Positions 54,806 to 63,769 are shown, numbered from the stretch's first letter. The stretch is 64,000 nt of DNA from Microbacterium sp. SSM24 (GCF_025989145.1 NZ_JAPDNQ010000001.1:1612001-1676000); one strand, 5' to 3'. Numbers and translations are program-made. The notes: generated by a model not told the origin, from the sequence alone.

Positions 54806-55647
54806 AGAGACTGAGGATCGAACACCAGACCGGGTTCAGCTACCAGGGCGACGTGTCGGCGTCGTACAACGAAGCACGGATGCTGCCCGGCTCGACGGAC
54901 AGCCAGTTCGTGCTGAATTCGTCGCTCGACATCGAGCCGTCGACGTCGGTCAACCAGTACGTCGACTACTTCGGCACTCGCGTGGCCGCGTTCGACGTGC
55001 TCTCGCCGCACGCCGCGCTCACGATCACCGCGAAGTCGCTCGTCGAGGTGCGTCCCCGACCCCTCGAGCACGTCGATGTGACGTGGCACGGGCTCGCCCG
55101 CGAGGCGGGCCGTTCGATCGAGACCGTCGAGCAGCTGACGCAGACCGGCCGCACGCGACCGCATCCCGAGGTCGCCGAGCTCGCCCGCTCCATCGCGGCC
55201 CAGCACGATCACCCCGGCCGCGCCGCACACGCGATCTCGACCGGCATCGGTGACGCCGTCGAGTACATGCACGGCATCACCGGCGTGCACTCGACCGCGC
55301 AGGAGGCATGGGAGGCGCGCAAGGGCGTGTGCCAGGACATCGCGCACATCACGCTCGGCGCCCTGCGCGAGGTCGGGATCCCGGCACGGTACGTCTCGGG
55401 ATACCTGCACCCGCGCCCCACGGCCGACGTCGGCGTGGCCGTCACGGGGGAGTCGCACGCGTGGGTCGAGTGGTTCGCCGGCGAATGGCAGGGCTTCGAC
55501 CCCACGAACAACATCGAGATCGGAGACCGGCACGTGCTGGTCGGCCGCGGCCGCGACTACGGCGACGTCCCCCCGCTCCGGGGTGTCTATGCCGGCCCGT
55601 TCAAGTCCCACCTGCACGTGAAGGTCACGATCACACGCGAAGCGTGA
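54802..55647 (+). CDS. Transglutaminase-like cysteine protease family protein
   Basis: A 281-residue protein of the COG1305 transglutaminase-like family. It has the N-terminal beta domain (MKRLRIEHQTGFSYQGDVSASYNEARM) and the Cys-His-Asp triad: ARKGVCQDIAHITLGALREVGIPARYVSGY (Cys), GESHAWVEWFAGEW (His) and QGFDPTNN (Asp). Predicted activity is peptide-bond cleavage or transfer. It completes the ATP-grasp/alpha-E/transglutaminase set, thought from gene association to make or process a peptide-like modification. The ATG at 54802 relies on coupling with the upstream small ORF. Confidence 0.9.
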   Translation: MKRLRIEHQTGFSYQGDVSASYNEARMLPGSTDSQFVLNSSLDIEPSTSVNQYVDYFGTRVAAFDVLSPHAALTITAKSLVEVRPRPLEHVDVTWHGLAREAGRSIETVEQLTQTGRTRPHPEVAELARSIAAQHDHPGRAAHAISTGIGDAVEYMHGITGVHSTAQEAWEARKGVCQDIAHITLGALREVGIPARYVSGYLHPRPTADVGVAVTGESHAWVEWFAGEWQGFDPTNNIEIGDRHVLVGRGRDYGDVPPLRGVYAGPFKSHLHVKVTITREA

Positions 55648-55671
55648 GACCGCGACTCGAGCCCTCAGCCG

Positions 55672-55818
55672 TCAGGCGGGCGCGGCGTCGGGGTCGAGGG
55701 TCTTGAGGGTCTCTTCCTCGGCCGGGTTGTCGGCCTGGAGCTGATTCTCGGTGGTCTCGTCGCCGCCGATCGGGTGGTCCTGCTCGACGGGCTCGTCCTC
55801 GGGTCTCTGTGCGTTCAT
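55672..55818 (-). CDS. Small acidic hypothetical protein (48 aa), leaderless
   Basis: A short acidic frame too small for usual gene finders: MNAQRPEDEPVEQDHPIGG at the start, then ENQLQADNPAEEETLKT, ending DPDAAPA. TACCGT lies 6 nt before the ATG on the minus strand, a leaderless promoter layout. The composition (Glu/Asp/Pro/Gln, almost no hydrophobics) suggests a disordered protein. Function unknown. Confidence 0.6.
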   Translation of the reverse strand: MNAQRPEDEPVEQDHPIGGDETTENQLQADNPAEEETLKTLDPDAAPA

Positions 55819-55871
55819 GCGCACACGGTAGGCCGGGGCGGCCGCGCGACGACAGGGCTTGACGAACGGCG

Positions 55872-55895
55872 AAGCGGATGCCGCGGCATCCGCTT
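55872..55895. terminator. Perfect 24-bp palindrome downstream of rhaB
   Basis: AAGCGGATGCCG followed by its exact reverse complement. It lies 33 bp after the rhaB stop and 54 bp before the start of the 48-aa gene. A hairpin could terminate the rhamnose operon; its arms are also made of the GGATGCCG oligomer that is common throughout the window. Confidence 0.45.
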
Positions 55896-55927
55896 CTCGA
55901 GAACGGCCGTGCTCGGCCGGGCCGGCG

Positions 55928-57352
55928 TCAGCCCCGCGGGTCGTACCTCACCGGCGGGAAGGCGGCGGCGACGGCCTCGCGGAGGGTCTCGAGCGAGGCA
56001 TCCGGTCCGAACCATCCGTGCGCACGCGCCTGCACGAGCACATTGCCGAGCGCGGTCGCCTCGACCGGTCCGGCGAGAACGGGGAGCCCCGAGCGGTCGG
56101 CGGTCGCCTGGCACAGCGGGCGGTTGAGGGCCCCGCCGCCGACCACGTGGATCACGTCGACCTCGCGGTCGGTGAGCCGGCCGGCGGTGCCGACGGCGGT
56201 CGCGAACGCCTGCGCGATGCTCTCGACGATCGAGCGCGCGAAGGCCGCGCGCGAGGTCGGCACGGCCGCGCCGTCCTCGTCGAGCACTGCGGCGATGCGC
56301 GCCGGCATGTCGCCCGGGGCCGACAGCCGCGGGTCGTTCGCGTCGAAGAGGGCGACGTCGCCGTCGACGGATGCCGCGGCATCCAGCAGTCCCGGAAGGT
56401 CGATCGGAGCGCCGTCCTCGGCCTCCCACGCGCGCACCGACTCGCTCAGCAGCCACAGACCGGTGACGTTGTGCAGGAAGCGCACGCGGCCGTCCACTCC
56501 GCCCTCGTTCGTGAAGTTCGCCTCGCGCGCGGCGTCGCTCACGACGGGATCATCGAGCTCGACGCCCACGAGCCCCCACGTGCCGCAGGAGATGTACGCC
56601 GCGTTCGGCGAACTGAGCGGAACGGCCACGACGGCCGACGCGGTGTCGTGCGAGCCGACGGCGACCACCTCGACGGGGGTGCCCACGCGCTCGCGCGCCG
56701 CGCCCTGCAGGGCGCCGAGGGGCTCGCCCGGGTCGACGAGGCGAGGGAGCACGGATGCCGGGATCCCGAGCCGCTCGGCGAGCTCGAGATCCCACTGCCC
56801 GGAGCGCACGTCGACGAGCCCCGTCGTCGAGGCGTTCGTGCGCTCGGCGACGCGCGCGCCGGTGAGGAGGTACGCGACGAGATCGGGGATGAGGAGCGCG
56901 ACATCGGCGTCGGCCAGGCTGCGCTCGGTGACGTACTGGTACAGCGTGTTGAAGGGCAGGAACTGCAGGCCGTTGCGGCGGTACAGGTCGGCGAACGGCA
57001 CCACCGCGTGCACCTGCTCGACGCCGCGCGCGGCGCGCTCGTCGCGGTAGTGGAACGGCTCGCCGAGCACCTCGCCGCCCTCGACGAGTCCGTAGTCCAC
57101 CGCCCACGAGTCGATGCCGGCGCTGGCCAGTCCGGGCTCGCGGGCGACCGCTTCGCGAAGCCCCTCGAGGATGTGCCGGTACAGCGCGGTGAAGTCCCAG
57201 TGCAGCCCGTCGGGACCGGGCACCGGCCCGTTCGGGAACCGTGACACGGCCTCGAGGCGCAGCATCCCGTCGTCCACGTAGCCGAGCATGACGCGGCCGC
57301 TGGTCGCCCCGAGGTCGACGGCCGCGACCACCCCGCCGTGCGGCTCGGTCAT
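55928..57352 (-). CDS. rhaB: Rhamnulokinase
   Basis: A 474-residue FGGY-family kinase that phosphorylates L-rhamnulose. Motifs: AAVDLGATSGRVMLG (phosphate 1), the specificity region LHWDFTALYRHILEGL with IDSWAVDYGLVEGG (SWAVDYGL is rhamnulokinase-typical), RRNGLQFLPFNTLYQ, SHDTASAVVAVPL, YISCGTWGLVGVELDDP and IHVVGGGALNRPLCQATADRSGLPV (adenosine site). It is the last gene of the minus-strand rha operon, 112 bp after rhaD. Confidence 0.93.
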   Translation of the reverse strand: MTEPHGGVVAAVDLGATSGRVMLGYVDDGMLRLEAVSRFPNGPVPGPDGLHWDFTALYRHILEGLREAVAREPGLASAGIDSWAVDYGLVEGGEVLGEPFHYRDERAARGVEQVHAVVPFADLYRRNGLQFLPFNTLYQYVTERSLADADVALLIPDLVAYLLTGARVAERTNASTTGLVDVRSGQWDLELAERLGIPASVLPRLVDPGEPLGALQGAARERVGTPVEVVAVGSHDTASAVVAVPLSSPNAAYISCGTWGLVGVELDDPVVSDAAREANFTNEGGVDGRVRFLHNVTGLWLLSESVRAWEAEDGAPIDLPGLLDAAASVDGDVALFDANDPRLSAPGDMPARIAAVLDEDGAAVPTSRAAFARSIVESIAQAFATAVGTAGRLTDREVDVIHVVGGGALNRPLCQATADRSGLPVLAGPVEATALGNVLVQARAHGWFGPDASLETLREAVAAAFPPVRYDPRG

Positions 57353-57464
57353 CGGGACCGCTCCGTGCAGCCTTCGCCCCGCGCTGTCGGATCCTGCGTT
57401 CGCGCACGTTCGGTGCTCGCGCGGATGCCGGATTCGGCCGCGCGAGTAGTGCCCGGATCCGTGC

Positions 57465-59501
57465 TCATCGCAGGAAGGCGGCGGCGACGCCGGAGTCGAC
57501 GGGGATGTGCAGGCCCGTCGTGCGGCTCAGCTCGGGGCCGGTCAGCACGTAGACGGCGTCCGCGACGTTCTCGGGCACGACCTCGCGCTTGAGGATCGTG
57601 CGGTTGGCGTAGTACTGCCCGAGGTCCTCTTCCTTGACGCCGTAGGTCGCGGCGCGGTTGGCGCCCCAGCCGGCGGCGAAGATGCCGGAGCCGCGCACGA
57701 CGCCGTCGGGGTTGATGCCGTTGACGCGCACGCCGTGCTCGCCGAGCTCGACCGCGAGGAGGCGCACCTGGTGCGCCTGGTCGGCCTTGGTGGCCGAGTA
57801 CGCGATGTTGTTCGGGCCGGCGAAGACGGAGTTCTTCGACGAGATGTAGATGACGTCGCCGCCCAGCTTCTGCTCGATGAGCGCCTTCGCGGCCGCCTTC
57901 GACACGAGGAACGAACCCTTGGCCATGACGTCGTGCTGCAGATCCCAGTCCTTCTCGGTGGTCTCGAGCAGCGGCTTCGACAGCGACAGGCCGGCGTTGT
58001 TCACGACCAGGTCGATGCCGCCGAACGCGAGGAGCGTCGCATCGATCGCGGCCTGCACGCCCGCGGCATCCGCCACGTTCGCCGCGACGCCGATGGCGAC
58101 ATCCGTGCTCCCGAGTTCGGCGGCAGCGGCCTGCGCCTTCTCGAGGTCGAGGTCGGCCACGACGACGCACGCGCCCTCGGCGGCGAGGCGGGTCGCGATG
58201 GCCTTGCCGATACCGGATGCCGCGCCCGTCACGAACGCGATGCGCCCCTGGTGCGTCTTTGGCTTGGGCATGCGCTGCAGCTTGGCCTCTTCGAGCGCCC
58301 AGTACTCGATGCGGAACTTCTCGGCATCCGAGATCGGGGAGTAGGTCGACAGCGACTCGGCGCCGCGCATGACGTTGATCGCGTTGACGTAGAACTCGCC
58401 CGCGACGCGCGCGGTCTGCTTGTTCGCGCCGTACGAGAACATGCCCACGCCCGGGATCAGCACGATGAGCGGATCGGCGCCGCGGATCGCGGGCGACTCG
58501 GCGGTCGCGTGGGCGTCGTAGTACGCTTGGTAGTCGGCGCGGTAGGCCTCGTGCAGTTCCTGCAGACGGGCGACGGATGCCTCGACCGATGCGTCCGCCG
58601 GAAGGTCGAGGATCAGCGGCTTGACCTTGGTGCGCAGGAAGTGGTCGGGGCAGCTCGTGCCCAGCGCGGCCAGAGCGGGGGCCTTCTCGGACGCGAGGAA
58701 GTCGGTGACGACCGCGGCGTCGGTGAAGTGGCCCACCATCGGCTTGTCCGTCGACGCGAGGCCGCGGATCGTCGCGGCCAGCGCGGCGGCCTTGGCCCGG
58801 CGCTCGGCCTCGGGGAGGGCCTCGAAGCCGGAGCGGACGCCGCCGAACGGGTCGGCCTTGCCGTGCTCGGCGATGTAGGCGGCGGCGGTCTCGATGATCC
58901 AGAGCGAGTTCGCCTCGGCCTCCGCCGACGTGTCACCCCACGCGGTGATGCCGTGGCCGCCGAGGATGCACCCGATGGCCTGGGGGTTCTGCTCCTTGAT
59001 GGCCGCGATGTCGAGGCCCAGCTGGAACCCGGGGCGCCGCCACGGCACCCACACGACCCTGTCGCCGAAGATCTTCGCGGTCAGCGCCTCGCCGTCCGCG
59101 GCGGTCGCGATGGCGATGCCCGAGTCGGGGTGCAGGTGGTCGACGTGCGCGGCATCCACCAGCCCGTGCATCGCCGTGTCGATCGACGGCGCCGCGCCGC
59201 CCTTGCCGTGCAGGCAGTAATCGAACGCGGCGACCATCTCGTCCTCGCGATCAACCCCCGGATACACGTCGACCAGCGCGCGCATCCGGTCCAGCCGCAG
59301 CACCGCGAGACCCGCCTCGGTGAGCGTGCCCAGGTCGCCGCCCGAGCCCTTCACCCACAGCAGCTCGACCGGCTCGCCCGTGACGGGGTCGGTCTCGGTG
59401 CCCTTCGCCGACGTGTTGCCGCCGGCGTAGTTCGTGTTCCTCGGGTCGGCGCCGAGGCGGTTGGACCGCTCGATCAGCTCCTGAGCTGTCTCATTCGTCA
59501 T
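57465..59501 (-). CDS. rhaD: Bifunctional rhamnulose-1-phosphate aldolase/lactaldehyde-type short-chain dehydrogenase
   Basis: A 678-residue fusion. The N-terminal ~390 residues are a class II aldolase (NYAGGNTSAKG, LWVKGSGGDLGTL, DAAHVDHLHPDSGIAIATA with metal-binding histidines) that would cleave L-rhamnulose-1-phosphate. The C-terminal ~260 residues are a short-chain dehydrogenase (IAFVTGAASGIGKAIATRLA, LVVNNAGLSLSKP and the YSATK catalytic pair), expected to oxidise the lactaldehyde product. Such fusions are standard in actinobacterial rhamnose operons. GAAGGA lies before the ATG. Confidence 0.92.
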   Translation of the reverse strand: MTNETAQELIERSNRLGADPRNTNYAGGNTSAKGTETDPVTGEPVELLWVKGSGGDLGTLTEAGLAVLRLDRMRALVDVYPGVDREDEMVAAFDYCLHGKGGAAPSIDTAMHGLVDAAHVDHLHPDSGIAIATAADGEALTAKIFGDRVVWVPWRRPGFQLGLDIAAIKEQNPQAIGCILGGHGITAWGDTSAEAEANSLWIIETAAAYIAEHGKADPFGGVRSGFEALPEAERRAKAAALAATIRGLASTDKPMVGHFTDAAVVTDFLASEKAPALAALGTSCPDHFLRTKVKPLILDLPADASVEASVARLQELHEAYRADYQAYYDAHATAESPAIRGADPLIVLIPGVGMFSYGANKQTARVAGEFYVNAINVMRGAESLSTYSPISDAEKFRIEYWALEEAKLQRMPKPKTHQGRIAFVTGAASGIGKAIATRLAAEGACVVVADLDLEKAQAAAAELGSTDVAIGVAANVADAAGVQAAIDATLLAFGGIDLVVNNAGLSLSKPLLETTEKDWDLQHDVMAKGSFLVSKAAAKALIEQKLGGDVIYISSKNSVFAGPNNIAYSATKADQAHQVRLLAVELGEHGVRVNGINPDGVVRGSGIFAAGWGANRAATYGVKEEDLGQYYANRTILKREVVPENVADAVYVLTGPELSRTTGLHIPVDSGVAAAFLR

Positions 59502-59561
59502 GTGTCTGTTCCTTCTCGGCCAGCTGCGCAGTCAGTTCCTGCGTGTTCAGGTGGCAATCGG

Positions 59562-59580
59562 CCGCAGTTCCTGACTGCGG
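59562..59580 (-). promoter_or_regulatory. Intercistronic hairpin between rhaI and rhaD
   Basis: CCGCAGT, a 5-base loop and ACTGCGG. A near-copy (GCGCAGTCAGTTCCTGCG) lies 40 bp nearer rhaD. In a 98-bp gap inside the operon it could act as an mRNA processing or partial termination point. Confidence 0.35.
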
Positions 59581-59599
59581 AACGGGGAGGTGGTGCGGG

Positions 59600-60766
59600 T
59601 CAGGCGCCCCAGCCGGCTTGGGTGCCGCCGACGCGGTCGGCCGCGATCTGCTGCTGGTAGCCGGATGCCGCGTACGCGGCCATCGGATCGGCGGGGAGGC
59701 CGCGGCTCTCACGCCACTGCGCGAGCGCGGGGCGCACGTCGGTGTAGAAGGCGTCCATGAGCACGGCCTGCGCACCGAGGACGTCGTTCGCGTTCTGCGC
59801 GGCGGCGAGGGCGTCGCGATCGACGAGCAGCGCGCGGGCGGTCATCTCCTGCACGTTCAGCACGGACCGGATCTGACCGGGGATCTTGTCCTCGATGTTG
59901 TGGCACTGGTCGAGCATGAACGCGACGTCGGGGTTGTTGAGGCCCCCGCCGCGGATGACCTCGAAGAGGATCCGGAACAGCTGGAACGGGTCGGCCGCGC
60001 CGACGATCAGGTCGTCGTCGGCGTAGAAGCGCGAATTGAAGTCGAACGAGCCGAGCTTCCCGAGGCGCAGCAGCTGCATCACGATGAACTCGATGTTCGT
60101 GCCCGGAGCGTGGTGCCCGGTGTCGAGGCACACCATCGCCCGGTCGCCGAGGGCGGCCACCTGGGCGTAGGAGGTGCCCCAGTCCGGAACGTCCGTGTGG
60201 TAGAACGCCGGCTCGAAGAACTTGTACTCCAGCACGAGGCGCTGCTCCTCGCCGAGGCGCGCGTAGATCTGCTGCAGCGAGTCCTGGAGGCGGTCCTGAC
60301 GGGCGCGCATGTCGTTCTGGCCGGGGTAGTTCGAGCCCTCGGCGAGCCAGATCTTGAGGTCGCGCGAACCGGTCGCGTGCATGATGTCGATGCACTCGAA
60401 GTGGTGGTCGATGGCCTTCTGGCGGATGCGGTCGTCGGCGTGCGTCAGGGCGCCGAACTTGTAGTCCTCGTCCTGGAACGTGTTCGAGTTGATCGTGCCG
60501 AGCTCGACGCCGAGGCCCTGCGCGTGGCGGCGGAGTTCGTCGTACGAGTCGACCTTGTCCCACGGGATGTGCAGCGCGACGCTCGGGGCGAGCGCCGTGA
60601 ACTCGTTGACCTTCGCGGCATCCGAAATCTTCTCGAACGGGTCGCGGGGAGTGCCGGCGGTCGTGAACACGCGGAACCGTGTACCCGAGTTGCCGAATGC
60701 CCACGAGGGCAGCTCGATGCCCTGGCGTTCGAGCTGCGCGAGGATGTCGGGGGAGAGAGTGGTCAC
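59600..60766 (-). CDS. rhaI: L-rhamnose isomerase
   Basis: A 388-residue TIM-barrel isomerase of the Pseudomonas-type RhaI family, converting L-rhamnose to L-rhamnulose. Metal- and substrate-binding regions: ATGSRDLKIWLAEGSNYPGQNDMR, EYKFFEPAFYHTDVPDWGTSY, MVCLDTGHHAPGTNIEFI and SFDFNSRFYADDDLIVGAADPFQLF. It starts at a GTG overlapping the rhaM stop (GTGA, 60763-60766). The length fits the family. Confidence 0.93.
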   Translation of the reverse strand: MTTLSPDILAQLERQGIELPSWAFGNSGTRFRVFTTAGTPRDPFEKISDAAKVNEFTALAPSVALHIPWDKVDSYDELRRHAQGLGVELGTINSNTFQDEDYKFGALTHADDRIRQKAIDHHFECIDIMHATGSRDLKIWLAEGSNYPGQNDMRARQDRLQDSLQQIYARLGEEQRLVLEYKFFEPAFYHTDVPDWGTSYAQVAALGDRAMVCLDTGHHAPGTNIEFIVMQLLRLGKLGSFDFNSRFYADDDLIVGAADPFQLFRILFEVIRGGGLNNPDVAFMLDQCHNIEDKIPGQIRSVLNVQEMTARALLVDRDALAAAQNANDVLGAQAVLMDAFYTDVRPALAQWRESRGLPADPMAAYAASGYQQQIAADRVGGTQAGWGA

Positions 60767-61146
60767 GATGCGTCGCTTTCCGCTCCGGATGCCGCGGCAT
60801 CCGTGAGCTGGTCGTGCAGGTTGAAGATCTCGGTCAGTGCGGTGGCGGCCTGGTCGGGACGACCGGCGAGGCCGACGAAGTAGGGGGCCATCTCCGCCTC
60901 CCAGCGGGAGGCGATCTCGGAGTCGGCGAGGTAGGCCTGGGCGGCCGCGTCGTCGTCGGTCTCGTAGTAGCCGATGAGGCGTCCGCCCTCGGCGAGGAAG
61001 AGGGAGTAGTTGCGGCGGCCGGATGCCGCGATCTCGGCCAGCATCTCGGCCCGTACGGGGCTGTGGCGGGCGACGTACTCGTCGAGCAGTTCGGGCTTGA
61101 CGTGAAGCTCGAAGCAGACGCGCGTCGTCGCGGCGGTGCTCGTCAT
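60763..61146 (-). CDS. rhaM: L-rhamnose mutarotase
   Basis: A 127-residue protein (somewhat longer than the usual ~105 because of an acidic tail) that interconverts rhamnose anomers. Typical sequence: VCFELHVKPELLDEYVARHSPVRAEML, SGRRNYSLFLAEGGRLIGYYETDD, EIASRWEAEMAPYF. It leads the rhamnose operon; an operator-like site lies 39 bp upstream, and the spacer contains AAGGAGCACCTCG before the ATG. Confidence 0.92.
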   Translation of the reverse strand: MTSTAATTRVCFELHVKPELLDEYVARHSPVRAEMLAEIAASGRRNYSLFLAEGGRLIGYYETDDDAAAQAYLADSEIASRWEAEMAPYFVGLAGRPDQAATALTEIFNLHDQLTDAAASGAESDAS

Positions 61147-61184
61147 CGAGGTGCTCCTTGTCCGGCGCTCAACGCACCGATGAA

Positions 61185-61196
61185 TCGTTTCAACGA
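61185..61196. promoter_or_regulatory. LacI-type operator upstream of the rha operon
   Basis: TCGTTTCAACGA is a perfect 12-bp palindrome inside TGAATCGTTTCAACGAACGATA, close to the TGAAACGTTTCA family of LacI operators. It lies just upstream of rhaM, in the 97-bp gap after the sugar-acid kinase gene. Confidence 0.55.
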
Positions 61197-61243
61197 ACGA
61201 TAACCGACGACGGCCCGCGCGTCAAGATGGCGCATGGTGCGCG

Positions 61244-62500
61244 TCAGCGGTCGAGCGTCCGAAGCTGCTCGAACAGGTCGTCCGCGCCCACCTGACCTCC
61301 CTTCAGCGCCACCTCCAGCCCGTCGACGGCCGCGTCCGCGGCGTGCGTGCGGAGGAGCACGACGTTGTCCCAGGGGTTGGCGGCGATCGACAGCGACTCC
61401 ACGCCGAGCAGACGGATCACGCGGCTCGAGGTGTCCCCGCCGCACACGACGATCCGCGTCGCCGCCCCCGCCGACGCCGCGGCCCGCACGTGCGCCGCCG
61501 CGCTCGCCGCGACGGCGGCGAGCACGTCGGCGCCGGCATCGGCCGCGACGTCGTCGGAGGTCAGCGCGACGCTCCGCCCTGAGGCCAGCGCACGCAGCGC
61601 GTCGTCGACGGATGCCGCGACCGCGGCCGGTTCGAGCGCGAGAGGCATGACCGCCCAGCCGGCGCGGGCCGCGGCATCCGCCTGCCGTCGGGTCTGCGGC
61701 GACCGGCTTCCCGACACGACGAGGACCGGACCGCGCGCCGCCGTGGCGTGCGGGAGGTCTGCGGCGGGCCGGTCCGATGCCAGGGCGGTGCTGAGCCCGC
61801 CGGAGCCGATCGCGAACACCGGACGCGGCAGCCGGCCGAGCGCGGCGCCGATCAGCCGCAGATGCGCGTCGTCGAGGGCGTCGAGCACGACGGCCGCATC
61901 GGGCGAGGAGGAGATCCGGGCCGCGAGTGCGCCGGCGTCGGTGTACGCCGTGAACGGGATCGCGCCGATCGGCAGCGCGGTCTGCCGTGCGAGGTGCCGC
62001 GCGAGGTCGGACTCGGTCATCGGAGTGGACGGATGGGTCGACATCGTCGGCTGTCGGTCGAGACGGTGCACGACGCCGCCCTCGGCGGCGAAGTGGTGGC
62101 CGAAGGCCGTATAGCGACCGAACCCCGGCTGCGCGAAGAGCAGCGGCACGGGTCCGGCGCCGACGATGTCTCGTCCGATCTCGAGCACGCGGCCGAGGCT
62201 GCCGATGCGGGGCGACGAGTCCACCGTGGAGCAGGCCTTGTACTGCACGACCGCGGGCTCCAGCGCCGCGAGCGCCGTGAGCGCGGGGCGCACCTCGGCG
62301 TCGAGGTCGTCCGTGTCCAGCGAGCGCGCGATGCCGGCGATCCCCACGACGGCGCACTCCGATGCGGCATGTCGCAACGCCGCGTCGGCGGGCATGCCGA
62401 TGAACAGGCGCCCGTTCAGGCCGTGACGGGCGAACTGCAGCAGGGCGTCCACGCTGCCGGTGACGTCGTCGCCGTAGAAGGCGCAGCGCAGGTCACTCAC
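61244..62500 (-). CDS. Four-carbon acid sugar kinase family protein (DUF1537)
   Basis: A 418-residue kinase of the DUF1537 family that phosphorylates small sugar acids or oxo sugars. N-terminal domain: CAFYGDDVTGSVDALLQFA (GDDVTG substrate motif) and QYKACSTVDSSPRIGSLGR (KACSTxDSS). C-terminal nucleotide domain: VLVVSGSRSPQTRRQ and IVVCGGDTSSRVIRLLGVESLSIA. The GTG at 62500 overlaps the upstream RuBisCO-like gene by 8 bp, so the two act together. Kinases of this family phosphorylate 3-oxo-isoapionate in D-apiose catabolism and four-carbon acids elsewhere; which applies here is inferred from the partner gene. Confidence 0.88.
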   Translation of the reverse strand: MSDLRCAFYGDDVTGSVDALLQFARHGLNGRLFIGMPADAALRHAASECAVVGIAGIARSLDTDDLDAEVRPALTALAALEPAVVQYKACSTVDSSPRIGSLGRVLEIGRDIVGAGPVPLLFAQPGFGRYTAFGHHFAAEGGVVHRLDRQPTMSTHPSTPMTESDLARHLARQTALPIGAIPFTAYTDAGALAARISSSPDAAVVLDALDDAHLRLIGAALGRLPRPVFAIGSGGLSTALASDRPAADLPHATAARGPVLVVSGSRSPQTRRQADAAARAGWAVMPLALEPAAVAASVDDALRALASGRSVALTSDDVAADAGADVLAAVAASAAAHVRAAASAGAATRIVVCGGDTSSRVIRLLGVESLSIAANPWDNVVLLRTHAADAAVDGLEVALKGGQVGADDLFEQLRTLDR

Positions 62501-63746
62501 GGACGGCTCCGAAGATCTCGGTCGCGCGGCGAAGGGCCTCGGAACTGCGCAGCGCGTCGTGCACGGACTCGCCGCGTTCGGCCGATGCCCACGCGTCGCG
62601 CATGCTCGCGACACCGGCTGCGGCTCCGCCGGGGTGGCCGTGGATGCCGCCGCCGGCCAGCACGAGGAGGTCGGTCGTGCCCACGGCGGCGTAGGTGGCG
62701 TGCGCGAGCCCCGCCCACTGCCCCGAGGAGAGCACCGGCACGGTCGGAGTCAGGTCCAGCAGCGGCGCCCGCACCGCGGCGATCGAGTCGAGCACCTCGG
62801 CGTCGGACTCGTAGAACTTGTTCGAGATGCCGTTGGTGTGCAGGTGATCGGCCCCGCCGAGGCGCGCGAGCTGCTGCCAGGCCCGGAAGGCGATGCCCAC
62901 CTGCGGGGACCGGCTGATCGCGCCGAACCCGGCCCGATGTCCGTGGATCGGGACGCGCGCGAAGCGGTTGACCGCAGCCAGCCCGGCGAGGCCGACGCCG
63001 TTGATGCACACCATCACGCACGTCCCACCCGCGTTCACGACCAGGTCGTGGTTGGCTTCGAGCCGGTCGAGGTCGTCGGTGATGTTGAACGCGTACATCG
63101 GCTTGACGCCGGTGCGGTCCGCGTGGCGCTCGAGCACGGGCATCACCGCAGCCACGCGTGCGGCCAGCGGGGCGTGGGGTCCGTTTCCCTGCAGCTCGTC
63201 GTCCTTGATGAAGTCGACGCCCGCCGCCGCGAGGTCGCCGACGAGGGCGGCGAGGTCGTCGGGCGAGAGGCCGATCGACGGCTTCACGATCGTGCCGATC
63301 ATCGCCCCCGACGCACGGCCGGTGAGCTCCCGCGTGCCCGCGACGCCGAACGAAGGCCCCCGATACCGCTCGGCGAAGGGGGCGGGCAGCTCGAGGTCGA
63401 CGAGCTTCACCGCCGCGAGCTCCTTGATCTCGAAGAGGTTGCCGGCGACGGCGGCGAGCAGATTCGGGATCGACGGGCCGAAGTTGTCGAGCGGGAACCT
63501 CAGCCGCACCGCCGCTCGCCGCCGCTGCGACGGATCACCCACGGTGCCGGGGAGAGCGGATGCCGCGCCCACCGGCATCTCGATCAGCTCGTCGACCTGC
63601 GCCGCGAAGCGCGCGCGCAGATCGTCGGTCTCGCGTTCGACGCGCACGAAGGTGCCGGTCGACTGCTCTCCCGCGAGCACCTCCGCCGCACGAGCGAGCG
63701 GCAGCGACGTCTCGATCTCGTACGTCGCGATCACGTGTTCGGTCAT
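62493..63746 (-). CDS. RuBisCO-like protein (form IV)
   Basis: A 417-residue RuBisCO large-chain family protein, very unlikely to fix CO2 in this setting. Active-site motifs are largely kept: GTIVKPSIGLSPDDLA (Lys), GVDFIKDDELQGNGPHAP (carbamylated Lys and metal ligands K-D-D-E), VPIHGHRAGFGAI (His), HTNGISNKFYE (loop 6 region), PVLSSGQWAGL and LAGGGIHGHPGGAAAGV (phosphate site). With a DUF1537 kinase this matches known oxo-isoapionate-phosphate decarboxylase or hydrolase systems for D-apiose. The ATG at 63746 is preferred; an upstream start would overlap the GH127 gene. Confidence 0.88.
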   Translation of the reverse strand: MTEHVIATYEIETSLPLARAAEVLAGEQSTGTFVRVERETDDLRARFAAQVDELIEMPVGAASALPGTVGDPSQRRRAAVRLRFPLDNFGPSIPNLLAAVAGNLFEIKELAAVKLVDLELPAPFAERYRGPSFGVAGTRELTGRASGAMIGTIVKPSIGLSPDDLAALVGDLAAAGVDFIKDDELQGNGPHAPLAARVAAVMPVLERHADRTGVKPMYAFNITDDLDRLEANHDLVVNAGGTCVMVCINGVGLAGLAAVNRFARVPIHGHRAGFGAISRSPQVGIAFRAWQQLARLGGADHLHTNGISNKFYESDAEVLDSIAAVRAPLLDLTPTVPVLSSGQWAGLAHATYAAVGTTDLLVLAGGGIHGHPGGAAAGVASMRDAWASAERGESVHDALRSSEALRRATEIFGAVRE

Positions 63747-63769
63747 GTCGCCTTCACACCCTCCGGTCG

